Assembly (NCBI GenBank): GCA_002717655.1
Contig: PBAY01000051.1
Location: forward strand, 1 to 64,000
Origin: Phycisphaerae bacterium
GTDB lineage: Bacteria > Planctomycetota > Phycisphaerae > Phycisphaerales > SM1A02
Direction of reading: 5' to 3'
DNA length: 64,000 nt
Part shown: positions 18,430-28,449 of the stretch, piece after piece
Numbering within the stretch: position 1 is the stretch's first letter
Layout of the letters: each line of letters opens with the position of its first letter
Notes under the pieces: generated by a model
What the model saw: the letters and a program-made list of their open reading frames with translations, nothing else
Database searches by the model: none
Told to the model about the DNA's origin: nothing
Translations under genes and position numbers: made by a program

Positions 18430-21015
18430 TCAGGGACGATCGATGATCCGGAGTTCCGCAAACTCCAGTTCGCCCGACTGCATCTGGATCATCGGCCGTG
18501 CTCCAGCTTCCCATTGGCCATCGGGCACCTCCAGACTACCAGCGGAGAGTGGCACCCCATTGAGCATCACTTCCATCGACGTTCGGGAACCGTTCCAATC
18601 CACCGTCGCTTCAAGATTGAACCAGGCGCCTGCCGCCATCAGATGGGTCGTGACTTCATCAAGATCGGGAAGTGAACCGGTCGAAGGCTCGCCGACTTCG
18701 TCATGACCAAGATGGATCGCGAGACCATTGCCAAGATCCAGCTGAGCCATGGTGCCGGTCTTGTATCGAAGACGAGCCGCAATCGTGAAGGATTCCGGGA
18801 GCTGAACACCCCATTCAAGCGTGCCTGCCCCGGACAAGGCAAGTCTTCCATCCGGTCGCATTTCCTGAAGCTCACCCGTACGTTTGGAAGCAGCCATTGC
18901 CTGATCCGCAATGAGATTGATTCCACCGCCGGGCAAGGAACGATTCGTGGCATGGAAGCGTATGTTGGAAATTCCACCTGGACCGACATCACCGAGAAAA
19001 CTCATCACGCCTGAACCGACGTCACCTGTATTCATCGGGATCTGCACGGCTTCAGCAATGGCACCATCTTCAAGATAGATGCCTGCAATACGCCCTTGAT
19101 CAAGCTGTCTCCCCTGTTCATCAAAGCGTGGTTGCTCATAATCGAATGACAACACCTGCCATTGACCCGGACCGAACCAGAAGTCGACGGGCCACTCTCC
19201 GATGATCGAGTCATCGGAGTCCATGACTCGAATGGTGGCTGCCGGCGGATCAGTCCCGTGATCCTGCAACACCACGCTTGCACCAGAAGGCAGTCCGAGA
19301 CCAACTGCTCCACCTGATGGAAGGAAGGTGGAGAACTGCAGTCTGCCATTGATGCCGCCGGTCGGGAGAAGCATGTCGCGTGAAACGGCTGGGTCATTCA
19401 TCAACAGACCATTGCCTGGCTTGGTGACAAACCGACCCTCCGCATCCAGTTCAGCTGCACCGAGCGTCCAACCTTCACCGTTGACGCGATCAAGCGGGTC
19501 GCCCCACGTCAACCGTACCCAACCATCCAGCACGCCGGCACCACGTTCAAGTGGTGGTGCCACACGTCGAGCGATCATCGGCGCCGGACCAGTCTGACCC
19601 GGCAGCTGGTTGACGGTGTACGAAAATTCGGGATGAAGCAGATCGTGGCCCTCTTCACTTCGAACATTGGTCAAACCCATGCGGACACAACGCCCTGCTT
19701 CCAGTGATGGAGTACGAACGATCAGAGATTTCCTGTCATCCGAGATCGTGACCTCGGCAACTTCCAATGGCTGCCGATCCTGTTCCGGCGATCCATACTC
19801 CCACCACCAGTTGTAGCGATAGGTGCGTGCCTTGAAGTTGTCCGCAGTCAGTTCCAACTCATCCGCGATGGGTCGCGTGAATTCGATCTCGAAGCCATCT
19901 TCAAGAAGATCGACACTCGACATCTCCATTGGTTCGACGCCGGTCCACCTGATGCGGCGCAATCCGTGTGCCGGCTCCATGCCGCCCCAGCCGCGATTGG
20001 TCAAGCCTGTGAACAGCGTGCCGTCTTCAGCAAACCGGACACGACAGACCGAACCCACACCCTTTCGAAATGGCCAGATGGCACCCTGATACTCACCATT
20101 GATCTTCTCGAGATCTGCACGAAGCACCATGCCATTGGTCAACTCCGCGACGAACAACTGTTCATCAAACGGGCCGAACCTGCCTCCTGTTTCATCCGCA
20201 ACAAGATTGCCGGTTGATCGAGACCAGTCATAGGGGATCCAGATCGCAGCAGGCTGCCTCGGTTCTGCGACAGGCTGCGTATCCGTCGGGATCTCACCTG
20301 TCGAAAGCCAGTCGTCCCTCCAGCGAAGTGATTTAGGATGACCGTAGAAGCGACCTTCCTGAACATGGAAGATCGGACACACCGGCATCCAGTCTCCCTG
20401 ATTGTCGGTGACGAAGATCTCACCCTCGGCATTCCTGCCCACACCACATGGACTTCGGAATCCACTGGCAAACGGTGTCACCTCGCCGTCGGGCGAGATA
20501 CGCATCACCCAGCCTCGCCAGGGCTGATCGGACTGACCATGCCACCACTCTGGATTGACAAAGGCCAGATTCAGACTGACATACAGGTTTCCTTCATCAT
20601 CAACCGGAAGACCGAATGCGTACTCGTGATAGTTGTTGGTCAATCCCCAGTCCTGAGTAAGCGTATCGATGTGGTCAACACGTCGATCGCCATCTTCATC
20701 GCGGAGTCGAGACAACTCGGTTCGCTGAATGACATGGATCTCACCATCGATCACCTTCAAGCCAAGACCTTCCGCAAGGCCATCGGCGAACAGATGCCAG
20801 ACTGCATCTGCAGGATTCTCAGCAGTCGGGTTCTCGACGATCCAGACTCGTCCTCGACGCGTACTCAAGGCGAGCGAACCATCCGGCAACATGTCCATGC
20901 CGCCGACTTCGATTACCTCACCGTCCGGAGAAGGAATGGTCTCCACGACGTAGTAGTCCGATTCTTCGGCAACGACAAGCAGCGAAGAAAGCGACAACAA
21001 GAGAGACAGCATCAT
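18430..21015 (-). CDS. Exported beta-propeller (sugar/sorbosone dehydrogenase-like) with DUF1080-like C-terminus
   Basis: About 861 residues from the ATG at 21015, which overlaps the upstream stop as ATGA and has GGAGG about 8 nt before it. The hydrophobic N-terminus MMLSLLLSLSSLLVV is a signal peptide. Residues about 25-360 form a propeller of the PQQ-sugar-dehydrogenase/planctomycete membrane-bound dehydrogenase type (GGMDMLPDGSLALSTRRGRVW, HEYAFGLPVDDEGNLYVS, FRSPCGVGRNAEGEIFVTDNQGDW). A beta-sandwich segment follows. The last third, with a repeated 'GxW' lectin-like jelly roll, resembles the DUF1080/3-keto-disaccharide hydrolase fold. It is coupled to a cytochrome c gene, which suggests periplasmic oxidation of sugars or polyols. 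Confidence 0.72.
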   Translation of the reverse strand: MMLSLLLSLSSLLVVAEESDYYVVETIPSPDGEVIEVGGMDMLPDGSLALSTRRGRVWIVENPTAENPADAVWHLFADGLAEGLGLKVIDGEIHVIQRTELSRLRDEDGDRRVDHIDTLTQDWGLTNNYHEYAFGLPVDDEGNLYVSLNLAFVNPEWWHGQSDQPWRGWVMRISPDGEVTPFASGFRSPCGVGRNAEGEIFVTDNQGDWMPVCPIFHVQEGRFYGHPKSLRWRDDWLSTGEIPTDTQPVAEPRQPAAIWIPYDWSRSTGNLVADETGGRFGPFDEQLFVAELTNGMVLRADLEKINGEYQGAIWPFRKGVGSVCRVRFAEDGTLFTGLTNRGWGGMEPAHGLRRIRWTGVEPMEMSSVDLLEDGFEIEFTRPIADELELTADNFKARTYRYNWWWEYGSPEQDRQPLEVAEVTISDDRKSLIVRTPSLEAGRCVRMGLTNVRSEEGHDLLHPEFSYTVNQLPGQTGPAPMIARRVAPPLERGAGVLDGWVRLTWGDPLDRVNGEGWTLGAAELDAEGRFVTKPGNGLLMNDPAVSRDMLLPTGGINGRLQFSTFLPSGGAVGLGLPSGASVVLQDHGTDPPAATIRVMDSDDSIIGEWPVDFWFGPGQWQVLSFDYEQPRFDEQGRQLDQGRIAGIYLEDGAIAEAVQIPMNTGDVGSGVMSFLGDVGPGGISNIRFHATNRSLPGGGINLIADQAMAASKRTGELQEMRPDGRLALSGAGTLEWGVQLPESFTIAARLRYKTGTMAQLDLGNGLAIHLGHDEVGEPSTGSLPDLDEVTTHLMAAGAWFNLEATVDWNGSRTSMEVMLNGVPLSAGSLEVPDGQWEAGARPMIQMQSGELEFAELRIIDRP

Positions 21016-22235
21016 GCCGAGACCTCCGTGCCAAGCAGTGCCTGCTGAAGCTGGGGAGTCCACTCAGGTGCAAGCAGCGTGATGATTCGAACAGAAGCCT
21101 TGGGGCCATTTTCCAAGGAAGCGATTGAATCATCACTCGAGTCAACAAGCGTCGCACCTTGCAGCCCGGTCAATTCAACAAGATCGCCGGGTCCGGATGA
21201 TCGATACCAGAGGATTCCATTCTGATCGGTTCCAATCAGTTCCGGCGCACTCTCAAGATGAAGCGGCATATCCAGCTTCTGTTGATCAGGGTTGTCGATC
21301 TGGAACATTCTCTCATAGCCCGCCATGGTGCCCACAGTGGCTGACAGGCCGGTTTCGGCAATCCTGATGTTCGTGCCGACCAGTTGCTGTCGGATGGAGA
21401 CATGATCATTCTTGATCGAGGTCCCCAGCAATCGAGACCCAACCGGCTTCCCATTCAAAAGGAAAGACGGGCCTGGATCTCCACTCCCGACAATCCTCAC
21501 CATTCGGCCAAGAGGCCGAACAGGTTCCCCACTGCGACCAGTCCAGTTTTCACGTTTGACGAAGTCGCCCTGTCGTACGGCAAGAAGGCGAACATCATCC
21601 GTCCGGTACTCCCAGCTCAATCCATCCGTATTGCCTGCAATCAACCCTCGTACATGTGATGGCTGTCCGGCAACCAATGGCGTGAGTTCGCCGCGGATCA
21701 CCTGGGGACGATCCGTGACCGACATGATCGTGTCATCAGGATTCACCTTGACCTGAGGTGGCCCCAGATCCTGGACATACCGTGCAACAGCTCTTCGCTC
21801 TCTTGGATCAAGTGTTGCCTTGAAACCCGGCATCGGAGTGCCTGGGATACCAGAGGTGATCACCCGCTCGATGGAAGCAATGGTATTGCCGAATGAGAAC
21901 CCACCATCCTTGAAGGAACGGGCCGGACGATCAAGCACCAGTTCCCCCTGACCACTTCCATCAGCGCCATGGCACGATGCGCAGTTGGCTAAAAACAACG
22001 TACGGCCGGAAACCGGCCGTATGGAGGAGCGTCTACTGGCTGTTTCACCCGGTGGACTTCCCGTTTGATTCTGATTATGAGGAACCACCTCTGCCGTTGG
22101 CTTGGGTGCACTGGATGATGGCATCGTGCCCCACCAGCATGCAGCGAAGATCACAACAGCAAGAATCGGGGCCAACACAGCCGAGCAGAACACGTTGACG
22201 ACGATTTCCTTGACGATCGGAGGCAGGGGTGGCAT
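21012..22235 (-). CDS. Membrane-anchored cytochrome c (class I) with large unknown C-terminal domain
   Basis: 407 residues. An N-terminal membrane anchor (about 13-35) is followed by a Pro/Ser linker and a cytochrome c domain: the haem motif C-A-S-C-H (about residue 90) sits in 'GRTLFLANCASCHG', and PGTPMPGF supplies a likely axial Met. Residues about 165-407 carry no recognised domain (beta-rich). AGAGGA precedes the ATG. It lies between an A-type Fe-S carrier gene (17 nt upstream) and the propeller protein (4-nt overlap), so it is likely the electron acceptor for that protein (inference). Confidence 0.8.
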   Translation of the reverse strand: MPPLPPIVKEIVVNVFCSAVLAPILAVVIFAACWWGTMPSSSAPKPTAEVVPHNQNQTGSPPGETASRRSSIRPVSGRTLFLANCASCHGADGSGQGELVLDRPARSFKDGGFSFGNTIASIERVITSGIPGTPMPGFKATLDPRERRAVARYVQDLGPPQVKVNPDDTIMSVTDRPQVIRGELTPLVAGQPSHVRGLIAGNTDGLSWEYRTDDVRLLAVRQGDFVKRENWTGRSGEPVRPLGRMVRIVGSGDPGPSFLLNGKPVGSRLLGTSIKNDHVSIRQQLVGTNIRIAETGLSATVGTMAGYERMFQIDNPDQQKLDMPLHLESAPELIGTDQNGILWYRSSGPGDLVELTGLQGATLVDSSDDSIASLENGPKASVRIITLLAPEWTPQLQQALLGTEVSA

Positions 22236-22252
22236 GAACGGGTCCTCTCAAA

Positions 22253-22636
22253 TCAAGCCGAGAAACTACTGCCGCAGCCACAGGTGTTGGTTGCATTAGG
22301 GTTGTTGAAGACGAATCCCCGACCCATGATCTCATCCTTGAAATCAATCTCAGTTCCATTCAGGTAGAGATAGGACTTGGGATCACAGACAACTCGGATC
22401 TCGAATTCTTCGATTCCATCCTCCGGGCTGCTTTCGGAATCACCGGGCTTGTAGGTGTACACCCACATCTCATCCGAGTCCTTCATGGTCTCAGTGAGGT
22501 CCAGTATATAATTGAATCCTGAGCAACCACCGCCCTTTACGCCAACACGAAGCCGAATGGCTTCAGGCGAAAGTTCCTGCTGCTTGATGATTGAAGCGAT
22601 CTCACGAGCGGCGCTATCTGTGACCGTGACGGGCAT
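22253..22636 (-). CDS. sufA: A-type iron-sulfur cluster carrier (IscA/SufA/ErpA family)
   Basis: 127 residues. The three invariant cysteines are present: Cys38 in GGGCSGF and Cys119/Cys121 in TCGCGSSF. Residues about 60-80 (YKPGDSESSPEDGIEEFE) are an acidic insertion relative to the usual roughly 107-residue carriers. It would accept clusters from the SufBCD scaffold and pass them to target proteins. AAGGA lies 8 nt before the ATG. It diverges from sufB, and the 234-nt gap between them probably holds both promoters. The exact paralogue (SufA versus ErpA) is not decided by sequence. Confidence 0.88.
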   Translation of the reverse strand: MPVTVTDSAAREIASIIKQQELSPEAIRLRVGVKGGGCSGFNYILDLTETMKDSDEMWVYTYKPGDSESSPEDGIEEFEIRVVCDPKSYLYLNGTEIDFKDEIMGRGFVFNNPNATNTCGCGSSFSA

Positions 22637-22807
22637 ATCGAAAATCCTTGCCAGAAACTGGCTTTCCAGGGCTCGTAATCGAGGGATGAGCCTGCCTGGG
22701 GCTCCGCGAGGGAGCGACTCACCCTGAGCCTTCCATTATAGAACCGGAATTCCTCAGGAACAGGCCCCTATGCGGCAGCAGAGATGGAATCATTCTAATC
22801 TAGGACC

Positions 22808-22813
22808 TACAAT
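22808..22813 (+). promoter_or_regulatory. Candidate -10 box of the suf operon
   Basis: TACAAT 57 nt before the sufB ATG, with a weak -35 (TGGAAT) 17 nt upstream. AGGAG lies closer to the start codon. Confidence 0.35.
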
Positions 22814-22870
22814 GGCCTTTTCAGGCTACTTGAAGCCCGATCGCCCAAGCCCTCCAGGAGTTGCCTCCCC

Positions 22871-24334
22871 ATGACAACCGACCCCAATGCCACACTCGAC
22901 CAATGGGCTGAGGGATCCGACTATCGGTGGGGCTTCGTCACGGATATCGACGCCGATACCGTCCCGCCGGGTCTGGATGAAAGTGTGATTCGATTCATCT
23001 CCGCCAAGAAGAATGAGCCTGAATGGCTTCTGGAATGGCGACTCAAGGCCTATGAGCGATGGCTCAAGATGGAAGAGCCCGAATGGCCACACTTCCCCGA
23101 CCGACCCTATGGCCCGATCGACTATCAGGCGATCAGCTACTACTCCGCACCCAAGTCGGATGAAGATCGGCCCAAGAGTCTTGATGAAGTCGATCCGAAG
23201 CTTCTGGAAACCTACGAGAAACTCGGCATTCCACTGGAAGAACGTGCGGCGCTTGCCGGCGTCGCCGTGGACGCTGTCTTTGACAGTGTTTCAGTGGCCA
23301 CCACCTTCCGCGACAAGCTGAAGGAACATGGTGTCATCTTCTGCTCGTTCTCTGAAGCAGTGCAGGATCATCCTGAACTGGTCAAGAAGTATCTGGGCAC
23401 GGTGGTTCCCGCTGCGGACAATTACTTCGCGGCACTCAACTCCGCGGTCTTTACCGACGGTTCATTCGTCTACATTCCAAAGGGTGTTCGATGCCCGATG
23501 GAGCTCAGCACCTACTTTCGCATCAATGCCCTCAATACAGGGCAGTTCGAGCGAACACTGATCGTCGCGGATGAAGGGGCCTACGTGTCCTATCTAGAAG
23601 GGTGCACCGCACCACAACGTGATGAGAACCAGCTCCACGCCGCGGTCGTCGAACTGATTGCGATGGAAGATGCCGAAATCAAGTACTCAACCATCCAGAA
23701 CTGGTATCCCGGCGATGAAAACGGGGTTGGTGGCATCTACAACTTCGTCACCAAACGAGGTCTGTGTGAGGGTGATCGGAGTCACATCTCCTGGACCCAG
23801 GTCGAGACCGGCTCAGCCATGACCTGGAAGTATCCCAGCTGCATCCTCAAGGGTGACGATTCAATCGGCGAGTTCTATTCGGTCGCGCTGACCAACCATC
23901 GCCAACAGGCTGACACCGGAACCAAGATGGTCCACATCGGCAAGAACACCCGGAGCAACATCGTCTCCAAGGGTATCTCCGCAGGCTATGGCCACAACAC
24001 CTATCGAGGGCTGGTCAACATCAGACGTGGTGCCGTGAATGCTCGCAACTACACACAGTGCGATTCGATGCTCATGGGCGAAACCTGTGGCGCCCACACC
24101 TTCCCCGTCATTGAAGTCGGCAACGATACGGCTCATATTGAACATGAAGCCTCCACTTCGAAGATCGGCGAAGACCAGATCTTCTACTGCAACCAACGCG
24201 GTATCTCACCGGAAGATGCCGTATCAATGATTGTCAACGGGTTCTGTCGAGAGGTGCTCGCAGAACTGCCCATGGAATTCGCCGTCGAAGCCCGCAAGCT
24301 GCTTGAAGTCAGTCTTGAAGACAGTGTCGGCTGA
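22871..24334 (+). CDS. sufB: Fe-S cluster assembly scaffold SufB
   Basis: 487 residues, the normal SufB length. Conserved blocks include [33 protein letters not shown] and the C-terminal [14 protein letters not shown]. SufB is the scaffold subunit of the SufBC2D complex that builds clusters using sulfur from SufS. It is the first gene of a tight operon with sufC, sufD, sufS, sufT and a Rieske gene. AGGAG lies about 11 nt before the ATG. Confidence 0.96.
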   Translation: MTTDPNATLDQWAEGSDYRWGFVTDIDADTVPPGLDESVIRFISAKKNEPEWLLEWRLKAYERWLKMEEPEWPHFPDRPYGPIDYQAISYYSAPKSDEDRPKSLDEVDPKLLETYEKLGIPLEERAALAGVAVDAVFDSVSVATTFRDKLKEHGVIFCSFSEAVQDHPELVKKYLGTVVPAADNYFAALNSAVFTDGSFVYIPKGVRCPMELSTYFRINALNTGQFERTLIVADEGAYVSYLEGCTAPQRDENQLHAAVVELIAMEDAEIKYSTIQNWYPGDENGVGGIYNFVTKRGLCEGDRSHISWTQVETGSAMTWKYPSCILKGDDSIGEFYSVALTNHRQQADTGTKMVHIGKNTRSNIVSKGISAGYGHNTYRGLVNIRRGAVNARNYTQCDSMLMGETCGAHTFPVIEVGNDTAHIEHEASTSKIGEDQIFYCNQRGISPEDAVSMIVNGFCREVLAELPMEFAVEARKLLEVSLEDSVG

Positions 24335-24370
24335 TCCTCTTATCCGAAGAACCCTGCCTGGAACCTTTTC

Positions 24371-25129
24371 ATGTTACAGATCACCAATCTCCATGCCTCC
24401 ATCGACGACACGCCCATTCTTCGCGGCATCGATCTCACCATCAACGACGGTGAAGTTCATTCCCTGATGGGACCCAATGGATCCGGCAAGAGCACGCTGG
24501 CCAAGGTCATGGCCGGTGACGAAGCCTATGAAGTGACCGAGGGTTCGATCGTGCTCAATGGACAGGATCTGCTTGAGCTCGATCCGCATGAACGTGCTGC
24601 TGCTGGACTGTTCATGGCCTTCCAGTACCCCGTCGAGATCCCCGGCGTCACGATGAAATACTTCATGCGTACCGCCATGAACTCGGTCCGGAAGAATCGA
24701 GGCCAGGAAGAGCTTGATGCGTACGAATATCTTTCAGTGGTGAAGGAACGAGCGGCAACCGTCAAACTCGATCTTGAACTGCTGGATCGCCCCGTCAACG
24801 GCGGCTTCTCAGGCGGCGAGAAGAAGCGAGCTGAGATCTTCCAGATGGCCATGCTCGAGCCTTCCGCATGCGTGCTTGATGAAACGGACTCCGGTCTTGA
24901 TATCGACGCACTCAGAATCGTCGCCGAAGGCGTCAACACGATGCGAAGCCCTGATCGATCATTCCTGGTGATCACGCATTACCAACGTCTTCTGAGCTAC
25001 ATCGTTCCCGATGTGGTTCATGTGCTCGTCGACGGAAAGATCGCACGTACCGGCGGCAAGGAACTCGCACTGGAACTTGAAGAACACGGCTACAGTCTGA
25101 TTGAAAAGGGCAATGCCGTCGACGCCTGA
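24371..25129 (+). CDS. sufC: Fe-S cluster assembly ATPase SufC
   Basis: 252 residues. The Walker A is GPNGSGKST (34-42), the ABC signature lies in NGGFSGGEKKR, and Walker B is ACVLDETDSGLD. SufC is the ABC-type ATPase that drives conformational change in SufB/SufD. It starts 36 nt after sufB and overlaps the open frame of sufD. Confidence 0.96.
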   Translation: MLQITNLHASIDDTPILRGIDLTINDGEVHSLMGPNGSGKSTLAKVMAGDEAYEVTEGSIVLNGQDLLELDPHERAAAGLFMAFQYPVEIPGVTMKYFMRTAMNSVRKNRGQEELDAYEYLSVVKERAATVKLDLELLDRPVNGGFSGGEKKRAEIFQMAMLEPSACVLDETDSGLDIDALRIVAEGVNTMRSPDRSFLVITHYQRLLSYIVPDVVHVLVDGKIARTGGKELALELEEHGYSLIEKGNAVDA

Positions 25130-25145
25130 GGTGGAAGTCGAAGCA

Positions 25146-26462
25146 ATGACGACGATGACAACAGACCACGCCACTATCTTTGCTGACCGGATGAATCTCA
25201 TTCCAGAGGATGGAATGACCGCTATTCGCAAAGCTGCCATGAACGCCTACGAGTCCATTCTCTGGCCTTCGATGCGGGACGAGTCCTGGCGATATACCGA
25301 TACCCGGGCCATCGCCGCAACTGATTTCAAGAGCGCCGACCCTTCGACGGTGATCAAAGCAGACTCACTGTCTCCATTCCTGCTTGACTCCGACATGCCG
25401 CTCATGGTCTTTGCTGACGGCGTGTATCAACCGGATCTTTCCACCGCAACATCAATGCCTGGTGTTCAGATTCATCGATTGGCCGACGTCATCGCCTCGA
25501 ATCCTGAACGACTCGAAGGGCGACTCGCAAGCCATGCTGACTATCAGGATGATCCGGCCTGCGGCCTGTCCACCGCGATGATCACCGATGGTGTCGTTGT
25601 CGAAATAGAGGCAGAGGCAACGATGGAAACGCCGTTGCACATCGTCTTCTTCAATCAGGGAACCACCCATCCGATCTCGACGCACCCGCGAGTGCTGATT
25701 GTGGCCAACGACCGATCCACAGGAACCGTCATTGAATCACATGTCGGCACAAGTGAACAAGTGATCCTCTCGACTCCGGTGACGGAATTGATCGCTGGTG
25801 ACAATGTGAATCTCGATCACTACCGGATGGTGCGAGAAGGCGCCGCGACCTGGCATCTCGGCGATGTCGCGCTTCATCAGGGCGCCAGAACCGAAGTCTC
25901 CTCCTGCGTACTGGCATTCGATGGTCCCCTTATTCGAACTCGCATGCGGGGCACGCTCGCCGGGGAAGATGGCAACGCCATCCTTCATGGCCTCGCCATG
26001 GGACATGAAGATCGACATATCGAGAATCTCCTCCGCGTGAATCACATGGTTCCACACTGCCGAAGTCGCGAGTCATTCAAGCACATTCTTGAAGACAAGT
26101 CGACGGCCGCCTTCACCGGACGCATCTATGTCGCAGAAGGTGCCCAAAAGACCGATGCCGTCCAGACGAATCGAAACCTGCTGCTTTCCAACACATCCAA
26201 AGCCACCGCAAGGCCGCAACTCGAGATCTATGCCGACGATGTCAAGTGCACGCATGGTGCCACGATCGGCGAACTCGATCAGGAAGCCATGTTCTACCTT
26301 CAGGCACGGGGCATTCCAGCGGATGCTGCTCGAAGCATGCTCGTTCAGGCCTTCGCCGGCGAAATCCTCGATGATGTTGCTCCGGAATCACTTCGAAACC
26401 AAGCCCAGTTGCTGCTGAGAAACCGGCTTCCCGCCGCCGAACATCTCGCCGCCATGGAATGA
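25146..26462 (+). CDS. sufD: Fe-S cluster assembly protein SufD
   Basis: About 438 residues from the ATG at 25146, chosen because GAGGTGG lies about 10 nt upstream; the open frame extends back to 25101 inside sufC, so longer starts are possible. Features include the 'LWPSMRDESWRYTD' N-terminal block and the SufB/D core (HCRSRESFKHILEDKSTAAFTGRIYV, VKCTHGATIGELDQEAMFYLQARGI). It partners SufB in the scaffold. The stop overlaps the sufS start as ATGA. Confidence 0.94.
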   Translation: MTTMTTDHATIFADRMNLIPEDGMTAIRKAAMNAYESILWPSMRDESWRYTDTRAIAATDFKSADPSTVIKADSLSPFLLDSDMPLMVFADGVYQPDLSTATSMPGVQIHRLADVIASNPERLEGRLASHADYQDDPACGLSTAMITDGVVVEIEAEATMETPLHIVFFNQGTTHPISTHPRVLIVANDRSTGTVIESHVGTSEQVILSTPVTELIAGDNVNLDHYRMVREGAATWHLGDVALHQGARTEVSSCVLAFDGPLIRTRMRGTLAGEDGNAILHGLAMGHEDRHIENLLRVNHMVPHCRSRESFKHILEDKSTAAFTGRIYVAEGAQKTDAVQTNRNLLLSNTSKATARPQLEIYADDVKCTHGATIGELDQEAMFYLQARGIPADAARSMLVQAFAGEILDDVAPESLRNQAQLLLRNRLPAAEHLAAME

Positions 26463-27718
26463 TCAATAGGCTGTCCTTCATGACAAGCCCCGAATATCCA
26501 CTTGATGTCCACGCCATACGTCAGCAGTTCCCACTGCTTGGGCGCAAAGTCCATGGCGAGAAGACACTTGTCTATCTCGACAGTGCCGCGACGACACCCA
26601 AGCCGCAAGCTGTGATCGACGCCGTCAACCGCCACTACAGTCTCGGTACCGCCAACGTCCATCGCGCTGCACATGAATTGAGCGAGGAAGCTACCGAAGC
26701 CTATGAAGGTGCGAGGCGATCAGTCAGCCAGTTCATCAATGCCTCTTCCAGCAATGAGATCATCTTCACCCGAAGCGCCACGGAAGCGGTCAATCTTGTC
26801 GCCAACGCCTGGGGGCCCGCCAACCTCAAGCCCGGAGATGAAATTCTCGTCACCGAGATGGAGCACCATGCCAACATCGTGCCGTGGCAACTGCTGGAAT
26901 CCCGACTTGGCGTCTCCCTGAAATTCATACCCATGAATGATCATGGTGTACTCGAGATGGATGCCTTCCAGTCACTGCTTACGGATCGAACTCGACTCGT
27001 AGCGGCCACCTGGATCTCCAATGCACTTGGAACCGTCAATCCAATCGAGGACATCGTCTCCATCGCTCGAGAAGCAGGTGCTGCCACGCTGGTCGACGCC
27101 ACTCAGGCACTTCCACATCGACCGGTCGACGTCACCGGACTCGGGGCGGACTTCATCGTCTTCTCAGGTCACAAGATGTACGCACCGACCGGTATCGGCT
27201 GCCTCTGGGGACGCGAGCAACTGCTTGAAGAGATGCCTCCATGGCAGGGTGGTGGAGACATGATCGAAACGGTCAGTTTCGAGAAGACCACCTACAACCG
27301 CCTCCCCTGGAAATTCGAAGCTGGAACACCACACATTGCTGGAGCGATCGGCCTCGGAGCCGCGGTGAACTGGCTCACGGATCTGGGCATGGCCAATATT
27401 GCCACTCAGGAATCCATGCTGCTTGGTGAACTCGCGGGGACTCTGTCAGCCATCGAACGAGTCACACTGGTCGGCGACCCGGAACACCGAGCCGCCGCCA
27501 TCTCCTTCATGGTTGAAGGAATGCATCCACATGATGTCGGCGCAATGCTTGACAAACACGGGATTGCCGTACGCACTGGACATCACTGCGCCCAACCCAC
27601 GATGCAGCACTTCAAGGTCCCTGCGACCGTCCGTGCATCACTGGGAGTCTTCAACAACCAATCCGACATCGAAGCGTTGGACAAGGCGCTTCGTCGAGTC
27701 ATCGAGGTGTTTGGATGA
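26459..27718 (+). CDS. sufS: Cysteine desulfurase SufS
   Basis: 419 residues, group II cysteine desulfurase. PLP Lys239 lies in SGHKMYAPTG and catalytic Cys377 in RTGHHCAQP; YLDSAATTPKP and NVHRAAHELSEEAT mark the N-terminus. It liberates sulfur from cysteine for the SufBCD complex. No sufE or sufU is visible nearby, so the sulfur-transfer partner is elsewhere or absent. The ATG overlaps the sufD stop; a second in-frame ATG at 26480 is an alternative. Confidence 0.95.
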   Translation: MINRLSFMTSPEYPLDVHAIRQQFPLLGRKVHGEKTLVYLDSAATTPKPQAVIDAVNRHYSLGTANVHRAAHELSEEATEAYEGARRSVSQFINASSSNEIIFTRSATEAVNLVANAWGPANLKPGDEILVTEMEHHANIVPWQLLESRLGVSLKFIPMNDHGVLEMDAFQSLLTDRTRLVAATWISNALGTVNPIEDIVSIAREAGAATLVDATQALPHRPVDVTGLGADFIVFSGHKMYAPTGIGCLWGREQLLEEMPPWQGGGDMIETVSFEKTTYNRLPWKFEAGTPHIAGAIGLGAAVNWLTDLGMANIATQESMLLGELAGTLSAIERVTLVGDPEHRAAAISFMVEGMHPHDVGAMLDKHGIAVRTGHHCAQPTMQHFKVPATVRASLGVFNNQSDIEALDKALRRVIEVFG

Positions 27719-28098
27719 GCAATACTGAGCTGAAGGAACTGGTGATCAAGGCCCTGAGGCAGGTTCATGATCCTGAAATCCCGGTCAACATCTATGACCT
27801 TGGCCTGATCTACGACATCACGATCGATGCAGATGGAGCCGCCTCGATCCGCATGACCCTGACGACACCCAACTGCCCCATGGCGGAGGTCATCCCGGGC
27901 CAGGTGCAGCAGGCCGTCGCAACGGTGGACGGAATCACTTCCGCCGAAGTCGATCTGGTCTGGGAACCCACCTGGGAACCGGAAATGATGTCCGAAGTTG
28001 CACGACTTGAACTGGATTTCACCGGCAAGTTCGATCCGGCCAAGTTCATGAAGAAGTCGCCGACGAAGCTTTCCATCAACCGAAAGAAGCAGGACTGA
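27715..28098 (+). CDS. sufT: SufT / MIP18 (DUF59) Fe-S maturation protein
   Basis: 127 residues, with ATGA overlap to sufS. HDPEIPVNIYDLGLIYDI and the conserved TPNCPMAEVI with Cys54 define the DUF59 family. SufT helps maturation of Fe-S proteins, especially under high demand. The last about 40 residues form a basic/hydrophobic extension ending in Lys-rich KLSINRKKQ. Confidence 0.92.
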   Translation: MSNTELKELVIKALRQVHDPEIPVNIYDLGLIYDITIDADGAASIRMTLTTPNCPMAEVIPGQVQQAVATVDGITSAEVDLVWEPTWEPEMMSEVARLELDFTGKFDPAKFMKKSPTKLSINRKKQD

Positions 28099-28104
28099 AT
28101 CAAG

Positions 28105-28413
28105 ATGGCTGAATTCCACAAGGCTGCCAAGACAACCGATCTCGAACCCGGCGCCATCATCTGTGTCGATGTCGCCGGGACGAGAGTTGCCCTGTACAAC
28201 CTTGATGGCGAGTTCTACGCCACCTCACCTTCATGCACCCATATTGAAGCTGATCTGAGTGATGGATACATCGAAGATGATGAAGTGGTCTGTCCTCTGC
28301 ACTTTGCAAGCTTCAACATCAAGACTGGTGAAACAACCGGACCACCCGCCGACGAAGACCTGACCACCTATCCAGTCAGAGTCCACGGCGACGACATCGA
28401 AGTCGAGATCTGA
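28105..28413 (+). CDS. Rieske-type [2Fe-2S] ferredoxin
   Basis: 102 residues with a Rieske domain: C44-x-H46 (SCTHIEADL) and C63-x-x-H66 (CPLHFASF) ligate the cluster. It is the size of the soluble ferredoxin subunits of aromatic-ring dioxygenases and of small electron carriers in suf operons. It follows sufT by 6 nt and ends the operon at a hairpin. No oxygenase partner is present, so a role in Suf electron supply is possible but unproven. Confidence 0.9.
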   Translation: MAEFHKAAKTTDLEPGAIICVDVAGTRVALYNLDGEFYATSPSCTHIEADLSDGYIEDDEVVCPLHFASFNIKTGETTGPPADEDLTTYPVRVHGDDIEVEI

Positions 28414-28430
28414 ACCCGGATTGGCGTATG

Positions 28431-28449
28431 TGAGTCGGATACCGACTCA
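28431..28449. terminator. Short perfect hairpin between convergent genes
   Basis: TGAGTCGG (28431-28438) and CCGACTCA (28442-28449) form an 8-bp stem with a 3-nt loop. It includes the stop codon of the leftward beta-helix gene. No T-run follows on either side, so it is only a candidate bidirectional terminator. Confidence 0.45.
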
